From Candidatus Avibacteroides excrementipullorum (GTDB lineage: Bacteria; Bacteroidota; Bacteroidia; Bacteroidales; Bacteroidaceae): 62,343 nucleotides of DNA. The stretch's first letter is position 1. The number at the start of each line of letters is the position of its first letter. The DNA is taken from assembly GCA_018711405.1 (NCBI GenBank), contig DVIH01000089.1, positions 1 through 62,343 of the forward strand, written 5' to 3'. Below the pieces are notes generated by a model. That model was not told the origin of the DNA and did no database searches. It saw nothing but the letters and a program-made list of their open reading frames with translations. Position numbers and translations under genes: made by a program. Shown one piece after another: positions 15,157 through 24,500 of this stretch.

Positions 15157-16074
15157 ATGGGATTTCTTGACATACTTTCTCAGATGATGGTTCTGTTTGC
15201 CATTGTCGTTATAGGTTTCATCGGCTGCAAACTGAAGTTGCTGGATGCCGATTTCAACAGGAAGCTTTCATCTCTTGTGGTCAACATAACGGCTCCTTGC
15301 CTGATTCTCTCATCGGTGATGTCGGGTGACAGGCTGCCCGAGCGTGAACTGCTGTTGCCGCTGGTTGTCATAGCGTTTGCCACATATGCATTTCTCATTA
15401 TGGCCGGATGGTTCGTTTCGCGGCTGTTCAGACTGCCTGTGCAGGAGAGGGGTATATTCCATTTCATGTTGTCTTTCGGCAACGTGGGGTTCATCGGCTT
15501 TCCTGTCGTTGCAGCTATTTTCGGACATGAGGCGATATTCTATGCGAGTGTGCTCATCATCCCGTCCAATCTCCTGATATTCGTGCTTGGCACTAAGATG
15601 GTTACGGGCGGACGCGATGCAAGCAGATGGAATTGGCGCATGTTTTTCTCGCCGTTTATGGTGGCCACTTACATATCCATGCTTATAGTGATACTGGAGA
15701 TTGATGTCTCTCCCAAGTTTGGCAATATATTTGTCCTTACGGGAGGGATGACGGTGCCTTCGGCTTTGCTCATCATAGGCTCTTCCCTTGCCATGATGCC
15801 TGTCAGGAATATGCTTGGGACGTTCAAACTTTATCTGATGTGCCTGTTTCGCCTGTTGATAATGCCTGTTGTGGTTTTGGCGGTATGCAGGCTTGCCGGA
15901 GTGGATGCTTATATTGCCGGTATCAATGCGGTTCTGGCCGGAATGCCGGTGGCCAGTTTCGGCACGATGTTTTGCTTGAAATACGGCGTGGATGAAAGGC
16001 GCATGACACAGGGAACGTTTTTGTCCACTTTCCTGTCAATGTTTTCCATTCCACTGCTGTCTATGTGGTTGTAG
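15157..16074 (+). CDS. AEC (auxin efflux carrier) family transporter
   Basis: 305 aa, about ten membrane segments arranged as two halves of five, as in AEC carriers. Segments such as VVNITAPCLILSSVMSG and FGNVGFIGFPVVAAIFGHEAIFYASV are characteristic, the latter holding the conserved GFPV in a broken helix. Family members move small organic acids such as malate across the inner membrane; the substrate here is unknown. Start is the ATG at 15157, right after the gpmA stop; a GTG two codons earlier is an alternative. Translational coupling to gpmA is likely. Confidence 0.85.
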   Translation: MGFLDILSQMMVLFAIVVIGFIGCKLKLLDADFNRKLSSLVVNITAPCLILSSVMSGDRLPERELLLPLVVIAFATYAFLIMAGWFVSRLFRLPVQERGIFHFMLSFGNVGFIGFPVVAAIFGHEAIFYASVLIIPSNLLIFVLGTKMVTGGRDASRWNWRMFFSPFMVATYISMLIVILEIDVSPKFGNIFVLTGGMTVPSALLIIGSSLAMMPVRNMLGTFKLYLMCLFRLLIMPVVVLAVCRLAGVDAYIAGINAVLAGMPVASFGTMFCLKYGVDERRMTQGTFLSTFLSMFSIPLLSMWL

Positions 16075-16173
16075 GGAGGAATGGTTTGATGCTTGATACT
16101 TTTTTTGTAACTTGCGCATGTTTTTGGAGTGAGGTATTATTTATATAACATTTATAGTTATTTTGTATAGAGT

Positions 16174-17676
16174 ATGGTTATTACAGCCGAGAATGTATTG
16201 CTTATAGGTTCTGTCATTTTGTTTGTCGGCATAATATTCGGCAAGATAGGATACCGTTTCGGGATGCCTGTTTTGTTGCTGTTCCTTGCCGTTGGCATGC
16301 TGTTCGGCAGCGATGGGCTTGGCATACAGTTTGACAATTCTTCCACAGTTCAGTTCATAGGTATTATGGCATTGAGCATAATCCTGTTTTCGGGAGGTAT
16401 GGACACCCGTTTCAGCGAGATAAAGCCTGTGCTCGGCCCCGGCATAGTGCTCTCCACCATAGGTGTGCTGATGACGACTTTGCTGACCGGGGGGTTCATC
16501 TACTTCATCACATCGGCGATTTCGGGCAGCATATATCTGACGTTGGCAGAATCCATGCTTCTTGCGGCGGTCATGTCTTCCACCGATTCGGCATCGGTAT
16601 TCTCCATCTTGCGTTCCAAAGGGCTTAGTCTGAAAGAAAACATCCGTCCGGTGCTGGAATTGGAGAGCGGCAGTAACGACCCTATGGCCTATATGCTGAC
16701 AATAATACTTATAGATGTGGTGCTGAAAGGCCGTTTCAATGCGGCTGATTCGTGTCTGGAGCTGTTTGTGCAATTGAGTGTGGGTGCTGTTTTCGGATAT
16801 GGGCTGGGACGGTTTGTGCGCTTTTTCATCAACAGGATAAATCTTGACAACAATGCTTTTTATTCCATACTTTTGCTCGCATTCATATTTTTTATATTTT
16901 CCATAACCGATTTGTGCAACGGCAACGGATATCTGTCGGTATACGTTGCCGGTCTTGTGGTGGGCAACGGGAAGCTGCTTCACAAGCGCAGCCTTATGAC
17001 GTTTTTCGACGGGTTCACATGGTTGTGGCAGATTGTCATGTTCATCACATTGGGTCTGCTGGTCAATCCTCACGAACTGGTGCCTGTGATGGGAGCCGGG
17101 TTGCTGATAGCAGTATTTATGATACTGTTCGCACGTCCTATATCTGTATTTGTGAGTATGTTGCCTTTCAGAAATTTCTCCGTCAGGGCAAAGACTTACA
17201 TCTCATGGGTGGGGCTGAGGGGAGCGGTGCCTATCATATTTGCCACCTATCCGCTGATAGCCGGAGTGGAAAATGCACGTGTGATATTCAATGTGGTCTT
17301 TTTCATGACCATTGTCTCGCTTCTGGTGCAGGGCACTACGGTCGGTTATATGGCCAAACTTCTGAAACTGATAGACAAACCGGAGAAACTGAATGCTTTC
17401 GATATAGATTTGCCTGATGAGATAAAGGCCGCCATGTCGGAAATGGAACTCAACGATTCCTCGCTGGCTCATGGCAACAGGTTGATGGATCTTGATTTGC
17501 CCGACAATACTCTGGTGGTTATGGTGAAAAGGATGAACAATTATTTTGTTCCAAAAGGGCATACAAAGCTTCATGCCGGCGATATATTGCTTGTCATAAG
17601 CGATAATGAAAAGGAGATGAAGCAGGCGTGCGATAAGTTGGGAGTGACAGACTATTCGGTGAAACAGAATTTCTAA
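16174..17676 (+). CDS. Potassium/proton antiporter, NhaP2-type CPA1
   Basis: 500 aa. Residues 1 to about 400 form a cation/proton antiporter domain with about 12 membrane segments; MSSTDSASVFSILRSKGL and ELESGSNDPMAYMLT carry the conserved TD and ND residues of the ion site. The C-terminal 90 residues (LDLPDNTLVVMVKRMNNYFVPKGHTKLHAGDILLVISD) form a TrkA-C/RCK-C ligand-binding domain, which points to K+/H+ exchange like NhaP2/CvrA. Probable role: K+ or pH homeostasis at the inner membrane. rnpA follows after 10 bp. Confidence 0.88.
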   Translation: MVITAENVLLIGSVILFVGIIFGKIGYRFGMPVLLLFLAVGMLFGSDGLGIQFDNSSTVQFIGIMALSIILFSGGMDTRFSEIKPVLGPGIVLSTIGVLMTTLLTGGFIYFITSAISGSIYLTLAESMLLAAVMSSTDSASVFSILRSKGLSLKENIRPVLELESGSNDPMAYMLTIILIDVVLKGRFNAADSCLELFVQLSVGAVFGYGLGRFVRFFINRINLDNNAFYSILLLAFIFFIFSITDLCNGNGYLSVYVAGLVVGNGKLLHKRSLMTFFDGFTWLWQIVMFITLGLLVNPHELVPVMGAGLLIAVFMILFARPISVFVSMLPFRNFSVRAKTYISWVGLRGAVPIIFATYPLIAGVENARVIFNVVFFMTIVSLLVQGTTVGYMAKLLKLIDKPEKLNAFDIDLPDEIKAAMSEMELNDSSLAHGNRLMDLDLPDNTLVVMVKRMNNYFVPKGHTKLHAGDILLVISDNEKEMKQACDKLGVTDYSVKQNF

Positions 17677-17686
17677 GATAAAAAAT

Positions 17687-18082
17687 ATGGTGGAGGCAAG
17701 CAGGTTTACTTTTAAGAAAGAGGAAAGGATTTGTTCCGACAAGCTGTTGAATGAACTGTTTTCCGGCAAGGCTGCATCGTTGTCATCCTATCCTATACAT
17801 TGCGTGTGGATGAAAGTGGAGGATGAAAGTTGTGTCCCGGCCGTGCGGGTTTTGGTCAGTGTGTCAAAGAGGAAGTTCAAACATGCCGTAGACCGCAACC
17901 GTGTCAAGCGTCAGATGCGCGAAGCATACAGGTTGGGCAAACATATCCTGACCGATGTGGCGGAAGAAAGAGGATGCAAACTTGTTTTGGCTTTTGTGTG
18001 GATTCCGGCATTCAAGAAACGCTCTGATGAAGTCCGCTTGGCCATGAACTCGTTGTTGTGCAAAGTAGCCAAGTCATTATGA
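17687..18082 (+). CDS. rnpA: Ribonuclease P protein component
   Basis: 131 aa. Assists the RNase P RNA in cleaving the 5' leader of tRNA precursors. The arginine-rich core [20 protein letters not shown] (RNR motif) contacts RNA; the N-terminal [19 protein letters not shown] is the expected RnpA start, here with Bacteroidetes-type divergence. It overlaps yidD by 4 bp (ATGA), the usual rnpA-yidD pairing. In many bacteria rnpA follows rpmH; here it follows an antiporter gene. Confidence 0.9.
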   Translation: MVEASRFTFKKEERICSDKLLNELFSGKAASLSSYPIHCVWMKVEDESCVPAVRVLVSVSKRKFKHAVDRNRVKRQMREAYRLGKHILTDVAEERGCKLVLAFVWIPAFKKRSDEVRLAMNSLLCKVAKSL

Positions 18083-18303
18083 TAAAGAAAATCCTTTCGG
18101 CAGTGCTGCTTGTCCCCATATATTTCTACAAACGTTGCATTTCGCCCATAACACCGCCTTCTTGCCGCTTCGTGCCGACATGCTCTGAATATGCAGTGCA
18201 GGCCATAAAGAAACATGGCCCGTTCAAAGGGCTGTATCTGGCTGTGAGACGCATCTTGAGATGTCACCCTTGGGGCGGTTCCGGCTATGATCCTGTGCCA
18301 TGA
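18079..18303 (+). CDS. yidD: Membrane protein insertion efficiency factor
   Basis: 74 aa. Start at [13 protein letters not shown] (18079), overlapping the rnpA stop by ATGA; the earlier in-frame ATG at 18058 would give a longer overlap. Conserved core: [32 protein letters not shown] and [15 protein letters not shown], with the family's three cysteines. An amphipathic N-terminal helix tethers it to the inner membrane, where it is thought to help YidC/Sec insert proteins. It overlaps tatD by 4 bp. Confidence 0.93.
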   Translation: MIKKILSAVLLVPIYFYKRCISPITPPSCRFVPTCSEYAVQAIKKHGPFKGLYLAVRRILRCHPWGGSGYDPVP

Positions 18304-18944
18304 TTGAAATCCTTGACATACATGCCCATCATAAGAGCCTTAGGGCGGTAAACTCCCTTTCTTTCAGAGACGGGATTACTATTCCGCATGACGGTTACGC
18401 CTATTCGGCGGGCATACATCCGTGGGATTCTGCCGGAGTGTCGGCTCATGCCTTGGATGCTCTGGCCGGGATTGCCGCAGCACCGAATGTAGTCGCCATA
18501 GGCGAGGCAGGCCTGGACAAACTGCGCGGGGCGGCACTCAATGTGCAGGAGAAACTGTTCGTGCGCCAGGCCGAGATAGCCGAATCTGTGGGCAAACCAC
18601 TGATTATCCATTGCGTGCGTGCTTATTCCGAAATAATTGCAGTGAAGAAAGCCATGCGTCCGCAGTCGGCATGGATAGTGCATGGCTTCAGAGGCAAGCG
18701 TGAGCTTGCCCTTCAGCTGGTGTCGCATGGTTTCATGCTTTCGCTCGGCGAATATTTCAATGAAGATGTCGCATATTCGCTACCTCAGGAGAGTCTGCTT
18801 GCCGAAACGGATGAATCTCTGAAACCGATAGAAGACATCATTGCCCGCATAGCATCTGCGAGGCATGCCGACTATGCCTGCGTGAAAGAAATTATAGCCG
18901 GTAATATGTTGAAGTTGTTTAATAAATCTTTACCTTTGTCATAG
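18300..18944 (+). CDS. TatD family hydrolase (short form)
   Basis: 214 aa, shorter than the usual 255-265. Metal-dependent hydrolase fold: N-terminal DIHAHHKS (metal HxH), AGIHPWDS, the metal glutamate in [36 protein letters not shown] and ETDESLKP. TatD proteins act as 3'-5' DNA exonucleases or D-aminoacyl-tRNA deacylase-like enzymes; which applies here is unknown. The reduced length comes from shorter loops, since all metal-binding motifs are present. Third gene of the overlapping rnpA-yidD-tatD set. Confidence 0.88.
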   Translation: MIEILDIHAHHKSLRAVNSLSFRDGITIPHDGYAYSAGIHPWDSAGVSAHALDALAGIAAAPNVVAIGEAGLDKLRGAALNVQEKLFVRQAEIAESVGKPLIIHCVRAYSEIIAVKKAMRPQSAWIVHGFRGKRELALQLVSHGFMLSLGEYFNEDVAYSLPQESLLAETDESLKPIEDIIARIASARHADYACVKEIIAGNMLKLFNKSLPLS

Positions 18945-18969
18945 ACTAACTAAAGATTAACGAACTAAA

Positions 18970-19368
18970 ATGGGAAAGGAAGACAATATGACTTCAAAAC
19001 AAATTCTGGTGACGGTGATTGTTGCCGTAGTATTGGGTGTGGGACTGTTTTTTGCCGTACCTTATTATAAGGTATGGCAGCAGGAAATGTCGGGCAGGGC
19101 TGAATTTGCCAAAGCCGAGCAAAACCGTAAGATCAAGATAGAAGAGGCTAAGGCCAACCTTGAGGCGGAAAAACTCAATGCACAAGCCGAAATAGAGCGT
19201 GCGAAAGGTGCGGCTGAGGCTATCAAGATAGAAAACAACAGCATCACTCCCACTTACATCCAGTATCTTTGGGTGCGTCAGCAAAGCGAGCTTAACGAAA
19301 AGACAGTCATTTATATCCCCACAGAGGCCAACCTGCCTATACTGGAAGCAGGCAAAAACAGCAAGTAG
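18970..19368 (+). CDS. Membrane-anchored SPFH-tail-like protein
   Basis: 132 aa. One membrane helix near the N-terminus (ILVTVIVAVVLGVGLFFAVP, about residues 11-30) is followed by a charged alanine-rich coiled coil (EQNRKIKIEEAKANLEAEK and onward, 45-82) and the end TPTYIQYLWVRQQSELNEKTVIYIPTEANLPIL. The coiled coil and end resemble the C-terminus of prohibitin/HflC-type SPFH proteins, but the SPFH domain is absent. Start at MGKEDN (18970) or MTSKQI (18988). Inference: a small scaffold in the inner membrane. No partner gene adjoins. Confidence 0.7.
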   Translation: MGKEDNMTSKQILVTVIVAVVLGVGLFFAVPYYKVWQQEMSGRAEFAKAEQNRKIKIEEAKANLEAEKLNAQAEIERAKGAAEAIKIENNSITPTYIQYLWVRQQSELNEKTVIYIPTEANLPILEAGKNSK

Positions 19369-19390
19369 TGAGGCTTTGGAAGCAGATGAT

Positions 19391-19421
19391 TTTGCCGGTT
19401 TGTGAAAGATGCTTATTTTTG
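19391..19421 (+). promoter_or_regulatory. tyrS promoter
   Basis: TTTG (19391-19394), exactly 19 bp, TATTTTTG (19414-19421): a full match to the Bacteroidetes promoter TTTG-N19-TAnnTTTG. It implies a leader of about 70 nt before the tyrS start; no T-box is recognised in it. Confidence 0.75.
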
Positions 19422-19500
19422 TTTCCGGCGAGCGGACAGCTGTCACTCTGCAAAAACACAGACTTTTTTATAAAATGATAAAATAATAAATGTTGTATCG

Positions 19501-20793
19501 ATGAATTTCGTAGAAGAATTAAGGTGGCGCGGCATGTTGCATAACATTATGCCCGGAACAGAAGAACTGTTGGACAAAGAAAAAGTAACGGCTTATGTGG
19601 GATTTGACCCTACGGCCGACTCGCTGCACATAGGACATCTGTGCGGCATCATGATATTGCGGCATTTCCAACGTCACGGACACAAGCCATTGGCTTTGAT
19701 AGGCGGAGCCACAGGCATGATAGGCGACCCCTCCGGCAAGTCTACCGAGAGAAATCTGCTCGATGAGGACACTTTGCGGCACAATCAGGAAAGCATAAAG
19801 AAACAGCTTGCCAAGTTCCTTGATTTCGATTCTGACCTGCCTAACAAGGCCGAACTTGTGAACAATTACGACTGGATAAAAGATTTCACTTTCCTCGACT
19901 TCGCGCGTACTGTGGGCAAGCACATCACGGTCAATTACATGATGGCGAAAGAGTCAGTGCAGAAAAGGCTCAACGGAGAGGCGAGAGACGGACTTTCCTT
20001 TACGGAATTTACATACCAGTTGTTGCAGGGATACGACTTCCTGTATCTCTATGAGCACAAGAACTGCAAATTGCAGATGGGAGGTTCAGACCAGTGGGGA
20101 AACATAACCACAGGAGCTGAACTCATCAGGCGCACCAATGGCGGAGAAGTCTTTGCCCTGACATGCCCACTCATAACGAAAGCCGATGGCACCAAGTTCG
20201 GAAAGACAGAAGGCGGCAACGTATGGCTCGACCCGAGATATACATCGCCATATAAATTCTACCAGTTCTGGCTGAATGTCAGCGACGAAGATGCCGCACG
20301 CTACATCAAGGTCTTCACCTCGCTGGGATTGGAGGAGATAGAGTCGCTTATAGCCAAACATGCCGAAGCTCCACACATGAGACTGTTGCAAAAACGTCTG
20401 GCCGAAGAGGTTACCGTCATGGTACATTCGCGTCAAGACTACGAGACGGCAGTCGAGGCTTCCAATATACTGTTTGGCAATGCCACTTCCGAAGCGTTGA
20501 AGAAACTGGATGAAGACACGTTGCTGGCCGTGTTCGAGGGCGTGCCCATGTTCGAGGTGAGCCGCGATGAACTTGCCGGCGGCGTCAAGGCCGTAGACCT
20601 GTTGGTGGAAAAAGCAGCCGTGTTCCCGTCAAAGGGCGAGATGAGAAAACTCGTGCAAGGCGGAGGCGTGTCGCTGAACAAGGAGAAACTCGCTTCGTTC
20701 GACCAGATGATAACATCGGCCGACCTGCTTAACGGCAAATACCTGATAGTGCAGAAAGGCAAGAAAAACTACTATCTTGTCATAGCGAAATAA
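19501..20793 (+). CDS. tyrS: Tyrosyl-tRNA synthetase
   Basis: 430 aa, standard length. Charges tRNA(Tyr) in the cytoplasm. The class I HIGH motif is in [12 protein letters not shown] (about residue 41-52) and the KMSKS motif is KFGKTEGG. Tyrosine specificity is shown by [16 protein letters not shown] and [13 protein letters not shown] with [14 protein letters not shown]. The C-terminal S4-like RNA-binding domain ([19 protein letters not shown]) is present. It has its own promoter and a strong hairpin terminator after the stop. Confidence 0.97.
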   Translation: MNFVEELRWRGMLHNIMPGTEELLDKEKVTAYVGFDPTADSLHIGHLCGIMILRHFQRHGHKPLALIGGATGMIGDPSGKSTERNLLDEDTLRHNQESIKKQLAKFLDFDSDLPNKAELVNNYDWIKDFTFLDFARTVGKHITVNYMMAKESVQKRLNGEARDGLSFTEFTYQLLQGYDFLYLYEHKNCKLQMGGSDQWGNITTGAELIRRTNGGEVFALTCPLITKADGTKFGKTEGGNVWLDPRYTSPYKFYQFWLNVSDEDAARYIKVFTSLGLEEIESLIAKHAEAPHMRLLQKRLAEEVTVMVHSRQDYETAVEASNILFGNATSEALKKLDEDTLLAVFEGVPMFEVSRDELAGGVKAVDLLVEKAAVFPSKGEMRKLVQGGGVSLNKEKLASFDQMITSADLLNGKYLIVQKGKKNYYLVIAK

Positions 20794-20841
20794 GAAAGCC
20801 TGCGCATCAATATCTGCGCGCAAGTGCTTGAAAAATAGTGA

Positions 20842-20880
20842 ACGACCGTCCTCCCCGCATCATGCGCGGAGGGCGGTCGT
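20842..20880 (+). terminator. Terminator hairpin of tyrS
   Basis: An 18-nt arm starting ACGACCG (20842) pairs with an arm ending CGGTCGT (20880) over a 3-nt loop, with one wobble and one mismatch. Only ATTGTTT follows, so the T-run is weak, but the stem is very stable. Confidence 0.7.
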
Positions 20881-20917
20881 ATTGTTTCCGGCATCCTGCT
20901 TTCCGCTGTCGGCAAAG

Positions 20918-21005
20918 TATCGGCTCGATCCCGGGTGAAGATATACGCCATCTTCGTCCGGGATGGCGCACATCTTGGGGAAAGATGGCGCACATCCCCG
21001 GCGGA
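20918..21005. repeat. 22-bp modular repeat array 3 (4 units)
   Basis: Units start at 20918, 20940, 20962 and 20984. The cores are TATCGGCTCGATC, GATATACGCCATC and GATGGCGCACATC twice. The linkers are CCGGGTGAA, TTCGTCCGG (inverted, following the inverted core), TTGGGGAAA and CCCGGCGGA. CGCCATC (20946-20952) and GATGGCG (20962-20968) form a hairpin with a 9-nt loop. The array ends 40 bp before the -33 box of the next gene. Confidence 0.9.
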
Positions 21006-21044
21006 GGTCAATCCGGTCTTTTCCATGACGTTCGTCGGATAGTT

Positions 21045-21075
21045 TTTGCAATCCCGGATAGATTGCGTATCTTTG
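21045..21075 (+). promoter_or_regulatory. Promoter of the U32 gene
   Basis: TTTG (21045-21048), exactly 19 bp, TATCTTTG (21068-21075): a full consensus match directly downstream of array 3. It places the likely transcription start near 21082 and excludes in-frame starts upstream of 21105. Confidence 0.8.
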
Positions 21076-21104
21076 TATTTCAAACAGAAAAACAATCAAG
21101 ACAA

Positions 21105-22379
21105 ATGTTGGATATAAAAGATTTTGAGATAATGGCTCCGGTGGGTTGCCGCGAGTCGCTTGCCGCTGCTATCCGGGCTGAGGCCGATTCCATTTATTTC
21201 GGCATAGGCAATCTCAATATGCGCGCCAAATCGTCGAACACATTTACCATAGGCGATTTGAAAGAGATAGCCGGCATATGCAACGATGCCGGGATAAAGA
21301 GCTATCTCACCGTCAATACCATCATCTATGACGAAGACATGTCCATGATGATGAAGATAGTCGATGCGGCAAAAGAGGCCGGCATTTCGGCCGTAATAGC
21401 CGCCGATGTGGCTGTCATGGAATATGCCTGTTCCATAGGACAGGAGGTGCATCTGTCTACGCAACTCAACATATCGAATGCATCCGCGCTTCGGTTCTAT
21501 TCACGCTTTGCCGATGTGGTGGTGCTGGCCAGAGAGCTGAATCTCGACCAGGTGTCGGAGATATACCGCCGCATCAGGACCGATGACATCAGAGGCCCCA
21601 AAGGCGACTTGGTGCGGATAGAGATGTTCTGTCACGGTGCCTTGTGCATGGCCGTTTCTGGCAAGTGCTATCTCAGCCTGCACGAACTTGGCTCTTCTGC
21701 CAACAGGGGTGCATGTATGCAGGTGTGCCGCAGGTCGTATATAGTGCATGACAAAGAGAGCGACATAGAGCTTGAAGTGGACAATAAATATATCATGTCT
21801 CCCAAAGACCTTAAGACCATACACTTCATGGACAGGATGATAGAGTCCGGAGTGCGTGTGTTCAAGATAGAGGGCCGCGCGCGCGGTCCCGAATATGTGC
21901 GTGTGGTGACCGAATGTTACAAACAGGCCATACAGTCGTGCCTTGACGGGACTTATTCCGATGAGAAGATAGCCGGGTGGGACGAAAGGCTCAAGACTGT
22001 GTTCAATCGCGGTTTCTGGAACGGATATTATCTCGGCCAGCGTCTCGGAGAATGGAGCCGCAATTACGGTTCGGAGGCTACCGAAAAGAAAATATATGTG
22101 GGCAAGGGAGTGAAATATTTCAGCAGTCTCGGAGTTGCCGAATTTCTGGTCGAAGCATCGGAGGTGAACGAAGGCGACAAACTGTTGGTCACAGGCCCTA
22201 CCACCGGAGCGGAATTTCTCACTCTGGAGTCTCCGCGCGTGGAACTGCAACCGGTCAGGACGGTGCACAAGGGCGAGCATTTCTCCATAAAGACGGATTT
22301 CAAGGTGAGGCCGAGCGACAAGCTGTATAAACTTGTGTCGGGCGAGGAGATAAAGCGGATGAATCCCGGCGGACGCTGA
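21105..22379 (+). CDS. U32 family protein (TrhP/YegQ-like)
   Basis: 424 aa. Start at MLDIKDFEIMAPVG (21105), just after a consensus promoter; the frame stays open upstream through the repeat array. TIM-barrel-type N-terminus with RESLAAAIRAEADSIYFGIG, then HLSTQLNISNASALRFYSRF and the cysteine signature NRGACMQVCRRSY. The family, long called peptidase U32, includes TrhP and RlhA, prephenate-dependent RNA C5-hydroxylation proteins that probably use Fe-S chemistry. The length best fits TrhP, which acts on U34 of tRNA. Assignment to tRNA hydroxylation is inference. Confidence 0.82.
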   Translation: MLDIKDFEIMAPVGCRESLAAAIRAEADSIYFGIGNLNMRAKSSNTFTIGDLKEIAGICNDAGIKSYLTVNTIIYDEDMSMMMKIVDAAKEAGISAVIAADVAVMEYACSIGQEVHLSTQLNISNASALRFYSRFADVVVLARELNLDQVSEIYRRIRTDDIRGPKGDLVRIEMFCHGALCMAVSGKCYLSLHELGSSANRGACMQVCRRSYIVHDKESDIELEVDNKYIMSPKDLKTIHFMDRMIESGVRVFKIEGRARGPEYVRVVTECYKQAIQSCLDGTYSDEKIAGWDERLKTVFNRGFWNGYYLGQRLGEWSRNYGSEATEKKIYVGKGVKYFSSLGVAEFLVEASEVNEGDKLLVTGPTTGAEFLTLESPRVELQPVRTVHKGEHFSIKTDFKVRPSDKLYKLVSGEEIKRMNPGGR

Positions 22380-22398
22380 ACATTAACATTACCGGTGT

Positions 22399-22809
22399 AT
22401 GGAGAAGAAAGATTACATATTTGAGCTGAAGATGAAAGTGCGCGATTATGAGTGCGATGCGCAGGGCATAGTGAACAATGCCAACTACCAGCATTACATG
22501 GAACATACGCGCCATGAGTTCATCTCGTCTCTCGGCCTGCCATTTGCAGGATTGCACGGCGAGGGGATAGACCCTGTGGTGGCAAGGATCAGCATAGCGT
22601 TCAAGACCCCTCTCAGAGGCGGCGATGAGTTCGTCTCGTGCATAAACCTGAAGAAAGAAGGCATAAAATATTGCTTCTATCAGGACATATACAGGCTGTC
22701 CGACATGAGAATCTCGGCCAAAGGCACGGTGGAAGTGGTGTGCCTTGTGCATGGGAAACTGTGCAACAGCGCATTGTTTGACAAACTTTTTGAAAAATGG
22801 GTGAGGTGA
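22399..22809 (+). CDS. Acyl-CoA thioesterase (hotdog, YbgC/4HBT type)
   Basis: 136 aa. KVRDYECDAQGIVNNANYQHYMEHTRHEFI is the hotdog active-site block, with the catalytic Asp in ECDAQGIV as in YbgC and 4-hydroxybenzoyl-CoA thioesterases. Hydrolyses acyl-CoA thioesters in the cytoplasm; chain preference unknown. It lies 19 bp after the U32 gene and its 3' end overlaps dprA by 13 bp, so these genes are co-transcribed. Confidence 0.87.
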   Translation: MEKKDYIFELKMKVRDYECDAQGIVNNANYQHYMEHTRHEFISSLGLPFAGLHGEGIDPVVARISIAFKTPLRGGDEFVSCINLKKEGIKYCFYQDIYRLSDMRISAKGTVEVVCLVHGKLCNSALFDKLFEKWVR

Positions 22810-23921
22810 ACTTTGAAGAAGCGGTGTGCCGCATGGCTTTGATGCAGGTCAAGGGGCTGGGGCTTGCCGGATGCCGCACTTTGATCAATGCCATGGGCAG
22901 CGCAAAGGCTGTGTTCGATTATGCAGGCGATTTGAAGTCGTATGTTCACGGGCTGTCGCATGAGATTCTTTCAGAGATATGCGACAAGAAGATTTTCGAC
23001 AAGCCAAAGCGTGAGATAGATTTCATAGTGAAAAACGGCATAAGGATTCTGCTCGACAATGAGGAAGATTATCCGTCTCGTCTGCGCGACTGCAAGGATG
23101 CTCCGCTTTATGTGTTTTTCAAAGGCAATGCCAACCTGAACTCCCTGCATGTGGTCAGCATAGTCGGTACGCGACGTTCCACCGACTATGGCAGGAATCT
23201 GTGCCGCGATTTCGTGCATGAACTGTACGGACAGTGTCCCGAAACGGTCATAGTCAGCGGCCTGGCTTATGGCATAGACATAGAGGCTCACAGGGCAGCT
23301 TTGGCCGATGGCATGTGCACCATAGGGGTAATGGCTCACGGACTCGACAGGATTTATCCGTTGCAGCACAGGCAGACGGCTGTGGAAATGCTGGAATGCG
23401 GCGGTTTGCTGACAGAGTATCTGAGCGGCACGCGCCCCGAACGGTTCAATTTCGTGCAGAGAAACCGTATAGTGGCAGGACTTTGCGATGCTGTGGTGGT
23501 GGTGGAGTCTGCTTTGCACGGAGGGGCTTTGATTACAGCTTCGCTGGCCAATGGTTACAACAGAGAGTGCTATGCCTTTCCCGGAAGGATTTCAGATGCC
23601 TGTTCGGCCGGGTGCAACAATCTGATAGCAGGGAACAATGCCAAGCTTCTGACTTCGGCTTCCGACTTCGTGAAAGACATGATATGGATGAATACATCCG
23701 AGATGATGAAGCCGAGACCAGTGCAGCGTCAGTTGTTTGTGGAGTTGAACGACGAGGAAAAACGCATCCTCGACCTGCTGCGCGACAAAGGAGACATGCA
23801 GATAAACAGCCTTGTACTCGAAGCGGGCATTCCGGTAAACAGACTTGTGGTCATGATGTTTGAACTGGAGATGAAAGGTGTAGTCCAAGTTTTGGCCGGA
23901 AATGTCTATAAGGCTATCTGA
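22797..23921 (+). CDS. dprA: DNA-processing protein A (Smf)
   Basis: 374 aa. Loads RecA on incoming single-stranded DNA during transformation. The Rossmann-like core contains VSIVGTRRSTDYGRNLCRDF, SGLAYGIDIEAHRAALADG, QRNRIVAGLCDAVVVVES and GALITASLANGYNRECYAFPG, all DprA hallmarks. An N-terminal SAM-like helical region (VKGLGLAGCRTLINAM) precedes it, and a C-terminal winged-helix domain (MQINSLVLEAGIPVNRLVVMMFELEMKGVVQ) follows. It overlaps the thioesterase gene. No other competence gene is adjacent. Confidence 0.94.
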   Translation: MGEVNFEEAVCRMALMQVKGLGLAGCRTLINAMGSAKAVFDYAGDLKSYVHGLSHEILSEICDKKIFDKPKREIDFIVKNGIRILLDNEEDYPSRLRDCKDAPLYVFFKGNANLNSLHVVSIVGTRRSTDYGRNLCRDFVHELYGQCPETVIVSGLAYGIDIEAHRAALADGMCTIGVMAHGLDRIYPLQHRQTAVEMLECGGLLTEYLSGTRPERFNFVQRNRIVAGLCDAVVVVESALHGGALITASLANGYNRECYAFPGRISDACSAGCNNLIAGNNAKLLTSASDFVKDMIWMNTSEMMKPRPVQRQLFVELNDEEKRILDLLRDKGDMQINSLVLEAGIPVNRLVVMMFELEMKGVVQVLAGNVYKAI

Positions 23922-23958
23922 TATTTGCCGCCAGTCTTGGAAAGTCTGTTGTTTTGAG

Positions 23959-23974
23959 TAACTTTGCAAAGTTA
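23959..23974. promoter_or_regulatory. Perfect palindrome containing back-to-back -7 boxes
   Basis: TAACTTTGCAAAGTTA is a perfect 16-bp palindrome; each half is a TAnnTTTG box, one per strand. The plus half would serve the DMP19 gene starting at 24000. The minus half would read into the 3' end of dprA. Confidence 0.5.
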
Positions 23975-23999
23975 AAGTGTAAGTAAATCTTCTTTTTTA

Positions 24000-24496
24000 T
24001 GATAAGGATAGAAAAAGCGCGGCTCGAATCGGCCAAGTCGGATCCGGATTCATTTCTTGATGTTTTTTTCTCTTCATATATGAAAGGGTATGAGGATGTA
24101 TGTGCAGAGCAGATGGCTTCGCTGAACTGGTATATGAACACATTGTTGGCCTATGTCATCGTGAGAAACGAAGTCTCGGATGGAGGTTTCCTGCAACTGA
24201 TGCACAACGGATACGGCGGATATGTTTTTGACAATCCGTTCGCGAAGTCATTGAAACTTTTCGGGTTGAAAGACCTTTCTAAAATGATATATGATTTGAG
24301 AAAGGTGTATCTGACGCACAAGGATGACATAGAGGCCGATTGTTCCGACGATGAGTTTATGGCCAAATACGAGCGTTACGACATGTTGGACGATTATGAC
24401 GATGAGTTTATAGAGCATGAAGAGGAGTGGACATGTTTTCTTGCCTCCTATGTGGAAGCCAATATGGATAAGTTTGCAGATGAAATAACGGAATGA
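24000..24496 (+). CDS. DMP19 family protein
   Basis: About 165 aa. The block YVIVRNEVSDGGFLQLMHNGYGGYVF is that of DMP19/DUF4375 proteins; some members are DNA mimics that bind transcription factors, and the acidic C-terminal half here (DDIEADCSDDEFMAKYERYDMLDDYDDEF and EHEEEW) fits a strongly negative surface. No partner is identifiable from context. Start at MIRIEKARLE. It is followed after 4 bp by a Yip1-family gene, then smpB, so they may share the promoter at 23959. The function is not established. Confidence 0.7.
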
Positions 24497-24500
24497 AATC

